From NCBI GenBank assembly GCA_033816765.1, contig CM066290.1, positions 682,001 through 746,000 on the forward strand: a stretch of DNA of 64,000 nt, written 5' to 3'. This stretch comes from Nothopassalora personata. Its lineage: Eukaryota > Ascomycota > Dothideomycetes > Mycosphaerellales > Mycosphaerellaceae. Of this stretch, positions 1 through 9,973 are shown piece after piece. The first letter of the stretch is position 1. The number at the start of each line of letters is the position of its first letter. Made by a program: the position numbers and the translations under genes. The notes beneath the pieces are model-generated. The model was not told the DNA's origin, searched no databases, and saw nothing but the letters and a program-made list of their open reading frames with translations.

Positions 1-186
1 CTTAAACGAACTACGAACAGTAGTATAGCACGTACGGGCTCTCTACTTAGAAACGTAGAAGATCTAGGAACGTAACAGACTATAAGTGTAGACATAGGGT
101 AACGGGCTATAGGTTCTAGCCGAAGCCTCTAGGTACGAAGCATAGCGAACCATATACCACTCGGGAAAAGGATTAGCTCCCTAGGA

Positions 187-3100
187 ATAAGCGACCGGAG
201 GGAGTTATACAATACTTAGGCTTACGCATCGACATTAAACACAGTTTTCTAGACATAAGCAATCGTTAACGGACATAAGACTAGTATTATGATCGACTTA
301 GGAGTAGCGGGGAATTTTATCTCCGAGTCTTTTATAAGAAGAAACGGGTTAGCTACCCTAAAGAAGAAATGGGGTTACGAGTTAATCGCGGTAAACGGAT
401 TATCGTTACCTAGCGTAGAATGGGAGACGATACTATTACTACTAGCTATCTAATAGTACTACGAGAATATTACCTTAGATGTTACTAATATAGCTAGTTA
501 TAACATAGTATTAGGTATGCCTTAGTTAAGAAAGCACAATCTAGTAATCGACTAGAGAAGAGGAGTACTTACATTTAGGGAATGCGATTGCGTTATCGAC
601 ATTTAGCCTACGTAGTAGTAGCGTTCACTAGTAGATAAGGTAAGGAAATAGCTAAACGAGATATAGCTTACGCCGAACAGAAGGATAGAAGAACCACCTT
701 CGACCGGGATAGACACTAGCGTAGGGCCGCCGGGTTACGAAGTTACTAGAAGTAATAGAAGTAACGCACTATCGAAGAATACTAATATCTTAGAGTTAAG
801 TATTCCTAAGGAGTATCGCAAGTAGTCGCGACTCTTTAAAGAGGAGAGAGGTAAAACCGCCTTACCTAAGCACCGCCTATGGGATCATAAGATCAACATT
901 CAGCTAGGGAAAGAGCCTCTATAGGGACCCCTATACTAAATGTCTAAGAAAGAGCTATAGACCCTACGAGAATAGCTAAAGGAGAAGCTAGCTAAAGGAT
1001 AGATAAGAAGATCCACCTTAAGTGTAGGAACTCTATACATGTTCGTTCTAAAAGTAAACGGGAAGTTACGACTCGTACAAGACTATAGGAAGTTAAACGA
1101 GATTACGATTAAGAACCGATACCCGCTACCTAACATCGAAGAAGCATAAGATAGATTAACCGGATTAGACTAGTATACGAAGATTAACCTACGAGACGCC
1201 TTCTACGCTATACCGATAGTAGAAGGAGAAGAATGGAAAACCGCTTTTAGAATAAGATACGGACTCTACGAATTCTTAGTTATGCTAATAGGATTAACTA
1301 ACGCACCCGCATCCTGCTAGGACCTTGTTAACGAAACACTTAGAGACCTACTCGACGTATACGTTATCGCCTACATGGACGACATACTAGTCTACACGAA
1401 AGGATCCCTATAGAAGCATATAAGACAAGTCTAGGATGTCTTCGAACGACTTACGTAGTTAGGATTTAAGACAGCACCCGAGAAATGCGAATTCTATAAG
1501 AAAGAAGTTAAATTCCTAGGCTTTATTATTAGCACTATAGGGATAACGATCGACCCTACGAAGACACAGTTAATTAGAGAGTGGCTAGAACCGAAAACAG
1601 TTAAGGACGTACAATCATTCCTTAGACTAACGAACTATAACCGGAAATTCATTAAGGACTATTTAAAGATAGCAGTACTAATGACGATACTTACAAGAAA
1701 GGACGTCACTTGGAAATAGGGAAAGGAACAGATTGAAGCATTTAAGAAACTTAAGGAATAATGCGCTTTAGCCCCTACGCTTCGACTATTCGATAGTAGT
1801 AAGGAAGTCCACATCGAGACCGATGCGTCTAATATAGCAATAGGCGCGTGTTTAACATAGACACACGATAGGTAGAGACACCTAGTAGCCTATTACTCCT
1901 GGAAAATGACTATAGCGGAACAGAACTACGACATCCATAATAAAGAGCTTCTAGCCATTGTTGCTACTATACAACATTAGAGAGTATATGTCGAGGGCCC
2001 ACCGAAGTTAACGATTCTTTCTAACTATAAGAATCTTACGTACTTTACGACGACGAAAGAACTTACCCGAAGGTAAGCCCGCTAGTCGGAGCTGCTAGGA
2101 CAGTATAAGTTCGAAATTAAATATACTCTAGGACGAGAGAATAGCCGCGCCGACGCGCTAAGCCGAAGAAGCGACTACATAGAAGGAAAAGAACCAGTGT
2201 AACATAAAATACTAAAGACAAACCCCGACGGAAGTCTTAGTACTAACATAAGAGAATTTAATAACATCGTACGGATATTAGACGATAGGGACGAACAATT
2301 CCCTATATCGTAAGGAAAATACTAGGTACTAAAGGATCGAGAAGAAGAATGCATACGATAACATTACGACGGACTAACTTATAGGCACCCTGGAACTTTA
2401 AAAACAATAGACCTAATATAGCGTAGTTTCTTATTTCTATAAATGAGACTTAAGGTGTTACGCTATGTTAAACAATGCGTACACTGCTAACGGAACAAGG
2501 CTACGAGACATGTAAGATACGGTTACCTATAGTTTAGGACACTACCGACGAAGCTATAGGGCGAAGTTATAATAGACTTTATTACAAAACTCCTACCGTT
2601 AAGAGACTAAGTTACGAAACAACTATACGACATAATACTAGTTATGGTTAATAGACTTATAAAATACGCACACTTCATTCCTACATCGGAAACATACAAT
2701 GTAGAACAGCTCGGATACCTCGTACTAGATAGACTTATCCGATACTACGGATTCCCCTAAGCGTTTATAACGGACAGAGATAAGCTATTTACATTAAATT
2801 ACTAGAAGACGCTTATAGGAACGATCGGAATTAAACACAAGCTATTAATAGCATATTATCCGGAGATAGACGGATAAACCGAAAGGATAAATTAAACGCT
2901 AGAACAATACCTACGACACTACATTAACTACGCATAAGACAATTGGGTTTCATTACTGCTAATGGCGTAGATTGTACTAAACAACTACAAATTAGAGACA
3001 ACTTTAACGACGCTATTCTATGCGAACTTTAGTAAAGATCCTAACCTATTCGGAACACCTAGATCCCATCCATAGGCCGAGAGAGCAATCGTGACGACGG

Positions 3101-3605
3101 ATACTCTTAAGGAAGTGCATAAAGAAACACGTAAGGCAATCGAAGATGTATAACGAAAACTGTCTTAATAACGGTAGGACACGAGAAAAATGGCACCTCT
3201 GCTAAAAGAGGGGGATAAGGTCTATCTCCTTATAAAAAACTTAAGAATAAGAAGATAGACTAAAAAACTAGATTACGTTAAGGTCGGACCATTTTTAATC
3301 GACAAAGCCGTAGGACTAGTTAACTATCGACTATAACTACTACCTAACGTAAAAATCCACCTAGTCTTCTATATCTCTAAGCTAGAACCCGTAGACGCTA
3401 GAACACCTTACTAGGAGAGTTTCCACTTCGAGCCGGAAGTAGAAAATGAATTTAAAGTCGAAAAAATCCTAGATAAGAAAGGTTAGCGATACCTTATTAA
3501 ATGGAAGGGATACGACGAATCGGAGAATACCTAGGAACTAAAAGAAAACCTACAAAACTGTTAGCAGAAGATTCGGGAATATTAAAACGGCGCCTACTTA
3601 AAGTA
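187..3605 (+). pseudogene. Ty3/gypsy pol remnant of copy A
   Basis: This is a RIP-inactivated pol reading frame corresponding to the intact pol at 6554-9973. The gag/pol junction is still visible at 186-189, where the ATGA of the intact copy reads ATAA. Protease, reverse transcriptase, RNase H, integrase and chromodomain segments can be followed in one frame, interrupted by many TAG and TAA codons at former Gln and Trp positions. The end near 3605 is approximate because the C-terminal tail diverges from the intact copy. No functional product is expected. Confidence 0.85.
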
Positions 3606-3643
3606 ACTACACCATAAGATATGGTAACTTTTAAGTAAACGGA

Positions 3644-3718
3644 CGACTAAAGTAGGAATCGAACCCACGACCTTAAGAGTGTAGACAGCTTGCGCTCTAC
3701 TACTAAGCTACCTAGCCG
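3644..3718 (-). other. tRNA-like sequence in 3' region of copy A
   Basis: Read on the minus strand, 75 nt resemble a tRNA. A 7-bp acceptor stem can form allowing G-U pairs. There is an A-box-like TAGCTTAGTAGTAG with a 4-bp D stem, and a perfect T arm (GTGGG, loop TTCGATT, CCTAC) that contains a perfect Pol III B box GGTTCGATTCC. The anticodon arm is two nucleotides too long and its pairing is spoiled, so no anticodon is assigned. The same 75-nt sequence occurs at the same place in copy C (12,688-12,762) and is absent from intact copy B. It is either a captured tRNA gene or an element-specific tRNA-like module. Confidence 0.55.
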
Positions 3719-3759
3719 ATTAATAAGAACAGGGGCACAACTTACAAATAAATACCCTT

Positions 3760-4120
3760 ACGAAGAAGACGGCTAAGCTACCGACGGTACCGTCTCGCTA
3801 GAAGGAGAAAGCTAGAAATCGTCCGGAAGACCTTCGACAGCACTCTAGGTCTAAGGAGATAAGGACAGATTGGGAGCACTAGGATCCGCGTCTACTATAG
3901 CGTACTCCTACGCCCCTAGATCCTCGTCTAGTAACAACCGATCTTCTAACGAACGACCCTCCGTAACCTTCTAATTAACCGCATCTAATTGCTTACGAAG
4001 GCGCATTTCCTTTATATGCGCTTCTATTAAGGCATCCTACCTTTTACTAAGAATCCTTTTCGCGGTATCTAGTTCCTACAACAATTTCTTCCGCTAAAGC
4101 GATAAGCGCTTCTACTCGCC
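3760..4120 (-). pseudogene. Antisense zinc-cluster/coiled-coil gene of copy A, C-terminal part
   Basis: On the minus strand this continues, in frame, the N-terminal part at 11,094-11,294; counting the 5-bp target duplication once restores one frame. It encodes a charged helical stretch containing the motif RLRKQL, the same six residues found in the coiled coil of the intact antisense gene (copy B) and in copy C. Several in-frame TAG codons are RIP-type changes. The lower boundary is approximate. The gene was split by insertion of copy B. Confidence 0.6.
4116..4120. repeat. Target site duplication, left (TCGCC)
   Basis: TCGCC directly precedes the 5' LTR and is repeated directly after the 3' LTR at 11,089-11,093. 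A 5-bp duplication is normal for Ty3/gypsy integrases. Confidence 0.95.
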
Positions 4121-4533
4121 TGTTACGGTATGACAACACCGCAAAGGAAAACATCCTGGCACGGGTCACGTGCAAAAGATGTATGCGCGACGTCCGCGAC
4201 GCCTGACTGGGGACGACTCGTCGCGCATAGCGCGAAAGACGTACCCGCGACATGAGCGACGTCCGCGACGGTAGCGACGAGCGCACTTGTCGCAGAAGGC
4301 GCACATGGCGCGAAAGGACAGCCAAGACTGGCAAATCTCCTTTGTATTTAGGAACGCTGAGAATCCCTTATGGCTTCGACTGCGTTCAACTCATGTTACG
4401 ATCTCACTGATTGGAATACACTCTTACTCCAATTATTCATCTTCGCTCAGTTTGCTTTAGCCTCTCCAAAGAATACCGCCACGTGACTTGACTTATCTCT
4501 CTTTTGAGATTAGCCCTGGAACGAGACATAACA
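4121..4533 (+). repeat. 5' LTR of copy B
   Basis: 413 bp with TG...CA ends. The U3 part is CpG-rich and holds a 15-bp direct repeat GCGACGTCCGCGACG (4187-4201 and 4256-4270). A TATA-like TGTATTTA lies at 4343-4350, which would place transcription start near 4380. A 95-codon minus-strand open frame in this LTR recurs in the 3' LTR but follows simply from LTR identity and is not called as a gene. Confidence 0.95.
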
Positions 4534-4550
4534 CTTTGAACGCCCTCAGG
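4534..4550 (+). promoter_or_regulatory. Primer-binding region, possible self-priming
   Basis: The 17 bases between the LTR end and the gag ATG do not begin with the TGG expected for a tRNA 3'-end primer. Instead TTGAACGC (4536-4543) is perfectly complementary to GCGTTCAA at 4382-4389, close to the expected 5' end of the transcript. This layout resembles the Tf1/sushi group of chromodomain elements, which prime from the folded 5' end of their own mRNA. The pairing is only 8 bp, so chance is possible. Confidence 0.4.
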
Positions 4551-6557
4551 ATGAGCGCTACTCAAGCAGCTGGTAGGGGAACACCCGCCCCCAGCGAAGC
4601 AGGAAGCATCCGCCGTGCGCCACCACGACAGACCACCACGAAGGACGATGAGTCTGATGACGATGACGAGCCTACTCCAAGGAAGAGCGACGTTAAGGCT
4701 GCTAAGCCGGACCTCTTCCATGGAGATAGGGCCAAGTTCGACGACTGGGTCAACCAGATGGACATGTACCTCATGTTCAACCCAGTCGACACCGACAAAA
4801 GAACTATCTTCGCCATCACGTTCCTTCGCGGAAGTGCGCAGAACTGGATCAAACCTTACCTCAAGGAATACCTCGACGGTATGGGACGATTAGACCCCAC
4901 CGGAATGTTCAGGAACTACACCCTTTTCAAAGACAAGATGAAGTCAATCTTTGGAACCTCGAACGAAGTCCAACAGGCCATACGAATCATTCAACACCTG
5001 AAGCAGAAGACGTCTACTTCAGAGTACGCCGCCAAATTCGAAGAATACGGACAGATCACCGGATGGGACCAGACGGCGTTGATGACTATGTTCCGACGTG
5101 GACTCAAGGACTCCGTCAAGGACGAGTTGATGAGACACGGAGGAGCGATCACCAACCTCGAAGGACTGATGAAGGCGTCGATCGACATCGACGATCAGCT
5201 CTGGGAACGGTACCAGGAAAAGAAATACGACTCCAAGGTAGGAGGCATGGCAGGATACGCTCCAGATCGCAAACCCTCAGGGGGGTACGTTGCGAGGGGA
5301 GGATTCTCACGACAAAGCCAGCCCTACTATGGACCACAGCCAATGGAACTGGACGCTACCCAACGAGGACGGAAGATCGATAAGAGTAGGGGCCACGGAA
5401 AGCCCTTCAAAGGAAAAGGAAAACTCACATGCTACGCCTGTGGCAAAGAAGGCCACATGGCGCGGGATTGCCGCGGTAAAAATATGGTGCGCCGCGAGCA
5501 GTTCAATATGATGCAACCAAAGGTGGACAAATCTGGGAGCAGTGTTGGACCCCGACAATTCAACTATACCCAGAGAGTGGAGAAGAAGGATAGCAACCGG
5601 GTTGCGACGCCTCTCCTGGACCCCTCACAAGGACGAGGAGGACACCATGTTCAACAACATACACCACCACCGAATGACCAACAATCAGAGATCGACATCA
5701 AGATCAGATTGTTTGGCATGATGGCACGAGGAGTCAACCATGAAGTCGAGAAAGAGTCTCGACATGGTCACGGAAGCCTTCATTGGCGTTTCTGTTACCA
5801 GGACTCGTGTCAAACCCACTACGACGCCAAAGCAGGCGCAGGGTACTGGCCACAACAGCCAGCAGGAACCCTGGGAGCACAACATGGACGAAACAAGCTC
5901 CAGGAAGTGGATGTAGACGAATCTTACTTCGACGACGACAAAGAAAACCAGGATCCAGAATGGAACGGACGCTGGTCACCAGCTCCCGAACAACAAACGA
6001 ACAAGCTGGACACTATTGAAGAAGATTACGTACCGGAAGAGTCAAGCGAGGACTCATCCGAAGAAGAAGAGAGCGACACCGACGACGAAAACGAAGTATG
6101 CACGTTCACGGTAGACGCGCCAAGAAAGCTCTATGAGTTAATCATCTACCTCCAACGAAGGCATGAAGAATTCCTACCAAAGTTCTCAGGGAAACGATAC
6201 CTAAACCCCAGCGAGTTCGACAAGACACTCGACACGATGAGGGGCATGGTGTGGGGCTACCCAACCATGAACGACACTGAGAACTTGGCTAAAGCGGTTG
6301 TCGAACGACCACCCATAGGAAGCCGGATGACAGGTACCGGATACCTAACACCAGCAGGAACTTTCGTCTCAAACGAACTACGAACAGCAGTACAGCATGT
6401 ACAGGCTCTCTACTCAGAATCGCAGAAGATCCAGGAACGCAACAGACTACAAGTGTGGACACAGGGCAACGGGCTACAGGTTCTAGCCGAAGCCTCTAGG
6501 CACGAAGCACAGCGAACCACATACCATTCGGGAAAAGGATCAGCTCCCCAGGAATGA
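4551..6557 (+). CDS. gag: Retrotransposon Gag polyprotein (copy B)
   Basis: A 668-residue structural protein expected to form the virus-like particle. The first in-frame ATG after the LTR is 4551 (MSATQAAGRG); an open frame extends upstream into the LTR but has no ATG. The N-terminal third has a retrotransposon gag-type capsid region with conserved Trp and hydrophobic spacing (about residues 60-220). A single CCHC zinc knuckle, CYACGKEGHMARDC, lies near residues 293-306. The C-terminal half is long, acidic and low-complexity (DDDKENQDPEW, SSEDSSEEEESDTDDE), longer than in many gypsy Gags. The stop TGA (6555-6557) overlaps the pol start as ATGA. No RIP damage is seen. Confidence 0.92.
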   Translation: MSATQAAGRGTPAPSEAGSIRRAPPRQTTTKDDESDDDDEPTPRKSDVKAAKPDLFHGDRAKFDDWVNQMDMYLMFNPVDTDKRTIFAITFLRGSAQNWIKPYLKEYLDGMGRLDPTGMFRNYTLFKDKMKSIFGTSNEVQQAIRIIQHLKQKTSTSEYAAKFEEYGQITGWDQTALMTMFRRGLKDSVKDELMRHGGAITNLEGLMKASIDIDDQLWERYQEKKYDSKVGGMAGYAPDRKPSGGYVARGGFSRQSQPYYGPQPMELDATQRGRKIDKSRGHGKPFKGKGKLTCYACGKEGHMARDCRGKNMVRREQFNMMQPKVDKSGSSVGPRQFNYTQRVEKKDSNRVATPLLDPSQGRGGHHVQQHTPPPNDQQSEIDIKIRLFGMMARGVNHEVEKESRHGHGSLHWRFCYQDSCQTHYDAKAGAGYWPQQPAGTLGAQHGRNKLQEVDVDESYFDDDKENQDPEWNGRWSPAPEQQTNKLDTIEEDYVPEESSEDSSEEEESDTDDENEVCTFTVDAPRKLYELIIYLQRRHEEFLPKFSGKRYLNPSEFDKTLDTMRGMVWGYPTMNDTENLAKAVVERPPIGSRMTGTGYLTPAGTFVSNELRTAVQHVQALYSESQKIQERNRLQVWTQGNGLQVLAEASRHEAQRTTYHSGKGSAPQE

Positions 6558-9500
6558 GCGACCAAAGGGAGTTATGCAACACTCAGGCTCACGCATCGAC
6601 ACCAAACACAGTTTTCCAGATACAAGCAATCGTCAACGGACACAGGACCAGTGTCATGATCGACTCCGGAGCAGCGGGGAACTTTATTTCCGAGTCTTTC
6701 ACAACAAGAAACGGGCTAGCTACCCTGAAGAAGAAATGGGGTTACGAATTGATCGCGGTAGACGGATCATCGTTACCTAGCGTGGAATGGGAGACGACAC
6801 CATTGCCACTGGCTATCCAACAGCACCACGAGAACATTACCTTGGATGTCACTGATATGGCCAGTCATGACATAGTATTAGGTATGCCTTGGTTGAGAAA
6901 GCACAATCCAGTTATCGACTGGAGGAGAAGAGTACTCACATTTAGGCAATGCAACTGCGTTATAGGCATTGAACCTACGCATCGACAGCGGACGATGGTA
7001 GATGAGGCAAGGAAACAGCTCAACGCATTCGAGCTTGCGCCGAACAGAAGGAATCAAGAACCACCTTCGACCGGGATAGATACTGGCGTGGGGCCGCCGG
7101 ATCACGAAATCACTGGAACGGATGGAAGTAACGCACCATCGAAGGATGCTGGTATATCGGAACCAAGCATTCCCAAGGAGTACCTTAAGTGGAAAAGGCT
7201 CTTTGAAGAGGAAAAGGGTAGAGACGCCTTACCTAGACACCAACCATGGGACCACAAGATAAACATTCAGCCAGGGAAGGAGCCTCCATGGGGACCCCTA
7301 TATCAAATGTCCGAGAAAGAGCTCAAAACCCTACGAGAATGGCTGAAGGAGAAACTCGACAAAGGATGGATAAGAAGATCCACCTCAAGTGCGGGAACTC
7401 CATGTATGTTTGTTCCAAAACAAAACGGGAAACTACGACTCGTACAAGACTACCGAAAATTGAACGAGATCACGATAAAGAACCGATATCCATTACCGAA
7501 CATCGAAGAAGCACAGGACCGACTCACCGGATCCGACTGGTACACAAAGATCGATCTACGAGACGCCTTCTACGCCATCCGGATGGCGGAAGGAGAGGAA
7601 TGGAAAACCGCATTCAGAACACGATACGGACTCTACGAATTCTTGGTCATGCCAATGGGACTGACCAACGCACCCGCATCCTGTCAAGACCTAGTCAATG
7701 AGACGCTGAGAGAACTTCTTGACGTGTGCGTCATTGCCTATATGGACGACATCCTCGTCTACACCAAAGGATCACTGCAGAACCACATTAGACAAGTCCA
7801 GGACGTCTTCGAGCGCCTCACAAGGGTAGGGTTCAAGACGGCACCAGAAAAATGCGAGTTCCACAAGAAACAAGTTAAATTCCTCGGATTCATCATAAGC
7901 ACAACAGGAATCCAGATCGACCCGGCAAAGACACAGTCTATCGAAGAATGGCCGACGCCAGCCAACGTTAAGGACGTACAATCGTTCCTTGGACTCGCAA
8001 ACTATAACCGCAAGTTCATCAAGGACTACTCCAAAACGGCTGCAGCCATGACTGCACTCACTAGGAAAGACACCAAGTGGACCTGGGGCAACAAAGAACG
8101 ACAAGCTTTCGAAACACTCAAAAGACAGTGCGCCTCAGCACCAACACTTCGACTATTCGACGGAACAAAGGAAGTCCAAATCGAAACGGACGCATCGGAC
8201 ATGGCCATAGGCGCATGCCTTACACAAGAACACGATGGGAAAAGACACCCAGTGGCCTATTACTCAAGAAAAATGACACCCGCGGAACAAAACTACGACA
8301 TCCATGATAAGGAACTTCTCGCTATTGTCGCTGCAATGCAGCACTGGAGAGTATATGCGGAAGGAGCACCTAAGCTGACGATTCTTTCTGATCACAAGAA
8401 TCTCACTTACTTCACTACAACGAAAGTACTGACCCGAAGACAGGCCCGCTGGTCGGAATTGCTCGGACAGTACAAGTTTGAAATCCGCTATACCGCAGGA
8501 AAAGACAACGGCAGGGCCGACGCACTGAGCCGAAGAAGCGACTACATGGAAGGAAAGGAACCAGTGCGACAACAAGTACTTAAGACTAATCCAGATGGAA
8601 GTCTAAGCGCCAACACAAAGGAGTTCAACAACATAGTGCGCGTTCTTCAGGACACAGAAGAACAGTTCCCACTAGCACAAGGAAGATACCAAGTACCGAA
8701 AGGACGAGAAGAAGAATGCATACGACAACATCACGACAACCCGATGTACGGACATCCTGGAACCACAAAGACTCTCGAGATCATACAACGCAGCTTCTCA
8801 TTCCCACAAATGAGACAAAAGGTATTGAACTACATTAAGCAATGTGTTCACTGTCAACAAAATAAGGCTGCACGACACGAGAAGTATGGACAAATACAGT
8901 TCAGGACACCACCGACACAACCATGGGACGAGGTCACGATGGACTTCATTACGAAACTTCCCATATCCACGGACAAGGCGACAGGCACGGAATACGACAT
9001 GATACTGGTCATGGTCGATCGCCTAACGAAATATGCACACTTTATACCTGCCTGCGAGACATACACGGCAGAGCAACTCGGTTATCTCGTTCTCGACAAG
9101 CTAGTACGATACCACGGATTCCCAAAGGTCTTTATCACAGACCGAGACAAGCTGTTTACATCCAACTACTGGAAGACTCTTGTAGCGGAAATTGGTATAC
9201 AACACAAACTGTCTACGGCATATCACCCACAAACGGACGGACAAACTGAGAGAGCAAATCAAACCTTGGAACAATACCTACGACACTACGTCAACTACGC
9301 ACAAGACAACTGGGTATCACTCCTACCCATGGCACAACTTGCACTGAACAATCACAAATCAGAAACAACAGGCGAAACACCTTTCTTCGCAAATTTCGGA
9401 AGACACCCTACGCTGTTCGGTGACAAGAGAGATCACCCACAAGCGGAAAGGGCTATCGCCACAACGGAAGACCTAAGAGAGGTACACAAATCCGTCAATA

Positions 9501-9973
9501 AACGAATTCGGGACTCGCAGCAACGACTCACTGAATCTCGTCGAAAACAACAAATGGCACCTCAGCTAAAGAGGGGGGATAAAGTCTACCTTCTTACAAA
9601 AAACCTCAAGACACGAAGGAAGACCAAGAAACTGGATCATGTGAAAGTCGGGCCATTTCTCGTTGAAGAATCACGAGGACCAGTCAACTACCGACTACGA
9701 CTACCAAAAGATGCCAAAATCCATCCAGTGTTCCACATCTCCGTGCTGGAACCAGCAGACCCCAAAACGCCATGCCAGGAAACATTCCACTACCAACCAG
9801 AAGAGGAAACTGAATTCGAAGTCGAAAAAATCCTGGACAAGAGAGGTCAGCGATACCTTGTCAAGTGGAAAGGATACGACAACTCAGAAAATACCTGGGA
9901 ACCGAAAAAACACCTACGAAACTGTCAACAGAAAATCAAGGATTACGAGAGAAGGAAGAGACCTACCACCTAA
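6554..9973 (+). CDS. pol: Retrotransposon Pol: protease, RT, RNase H, integrase, chromodomain (copy B)
   Basis: A 1139-residue polyprotein that copies the RNA and integrates the DNA. Domains in order: aspartic protease with DSGAAGN (Asp37); reverse transcriptase with Y396-M-D-D; RNase H with ETDAS; an HHCC zinc domain (H..H, CVHC) and integrase core with Asp in MDFITKLP, Asp in FITDRDKLF and Glu in DGQTERANQ; then a C-terminal chromodomain from about residue 1087 (FEVEKILDKRGQRYLVKWKGY...ENTWEP). This puts it in the chromoviruses. Pol is in the -1 frame relative to gag and its ATG overlaps the gag stop as ATGA, which suggests translation by termination-reinitiation. Its stop TAA overlaps the stop of the antisense gene by two bases. 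Confidence 0.95.
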   Translation: MSDQRELCNTQAHASTPNTVFQIQAIVNGHRTSVMIDSGAAGNFISESFTTRNGLATLKKKWGYELIAVDGSSLPSVEWETTPLPLAIQQHHENITLDVTDMASHDIVLGMPWLRKHNPVIDWRRRVLTFRQCNCVIGIEPTHRQRTMVDEARKQLNAFELAPNRRNQEPPSTGIDTGVGPPDHEITGTDGSNAPSKDAGISEPSIPKEYLKWKRLFEEEKGRDALPRHQPWDHKINIQPGKEPPWGPLYQMSEKELKTLREWLKEKLDKGWIRRSTSSAGTPCMFVPKQNGKLRLVQDYRKLNEITIKNRYPLPNIEEAQDRLTGSDWYTKIDLRDAFYAIRMAEGEEWKTAFRTRYGLYEFLVMPMGLTNAPASCQDLVNETLRELLDVCVIAYMDDILVYTKGSLQNHIRQVQDVFERLTRVGFKTAPEKCEFHKKQVKFLGFIISTTGIQIDPAKTQSIEEWPTPANVKDVQSFLGLANYNRKFIKDYSKTAAAMTALTRKDTKWTWGNKERQAFETLKRQCASAPTLRLFDGTKEVQIETDASDMAIGACLTQEHDGKRHPVAYYSRKMTPAEQNYDIHDKELLAIVAAMQHWRVYAEGAPKLTILSDHKNLTYFTTTKVLTRRQARWSELLGQYKFEIRYTAGKDNGRADALSRRSDYMEGKEPVRQQVLKTNPDGSLSANTKEFNNIVRVLQDTEEQFPLAQGRYQVPKGREEECIRQHHDNPMYGHPGTTKTLEIIQRSFSFPQMRQKVLNYIKQCVHCQQNKAARHEKYGQIQFRTPPTQPWDEVTMDFITKLPISTDKATGTEYDMILVMVDRLTKYAHFIPACETYTAEQLGYLVLDKLVRYHGFPKVFITDRDKLFTSNYWKTLVAEIGIQHKLSTAYHPQTDGQTERANQTLEQYLRHYVNYAQDNWVSLLPMAQLALNNHKSETTGETPFFANFGRHPTLFGDKRDHPQAERAIATTEDLREVHKSVNKRIRDSQQRLTESRRKQQMAPQLKRGDKVYLLTKNLKTRRKTKKLDHVKVGPFLVEESRGPVNYRLRLPKDAKIHPVFHISVLEPADPKTPCQETFHYQPEEETEFEVEKILDKRGQRYLVKWKGYDNSENTWEPKKHLRNCQQKIKDYERRKRPTT

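Larger units (their letters stand above)
1..4120 (+). mobile_element. RIP-damaged Ty3/gypsy chromovirus, copy A, left part
   Basis: This stretch lines up base for base with the intact element further right: window position 1 matches about 6368 there, and the match runs through pol to the region before the 3' LTR. The differences are mostly CpA to TpA and TpG to TpA, which turn CAG, CAA and TGG codons into TAG/TAA many times over, while CpG is kept. That is the classical RIP signature. At several sites copy A has CpG where the intact copy has CpA or TpG, so A is a sister lineage and not simply a decayed B. The 5' LTR and most of gag lie off the left edge. The element is cut at 4120 by insertion of copy B and resumes at 11,089. 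Confidence 0.9.

Noticed and set aside
4047..4334. 95-codon minus-strand frame across the 5' LTR edge, with a twin in the 3' LTR
   Set aside because: It recurs only because the LTRs are identical; it runs over the LTR boundary and has no recognisable features.
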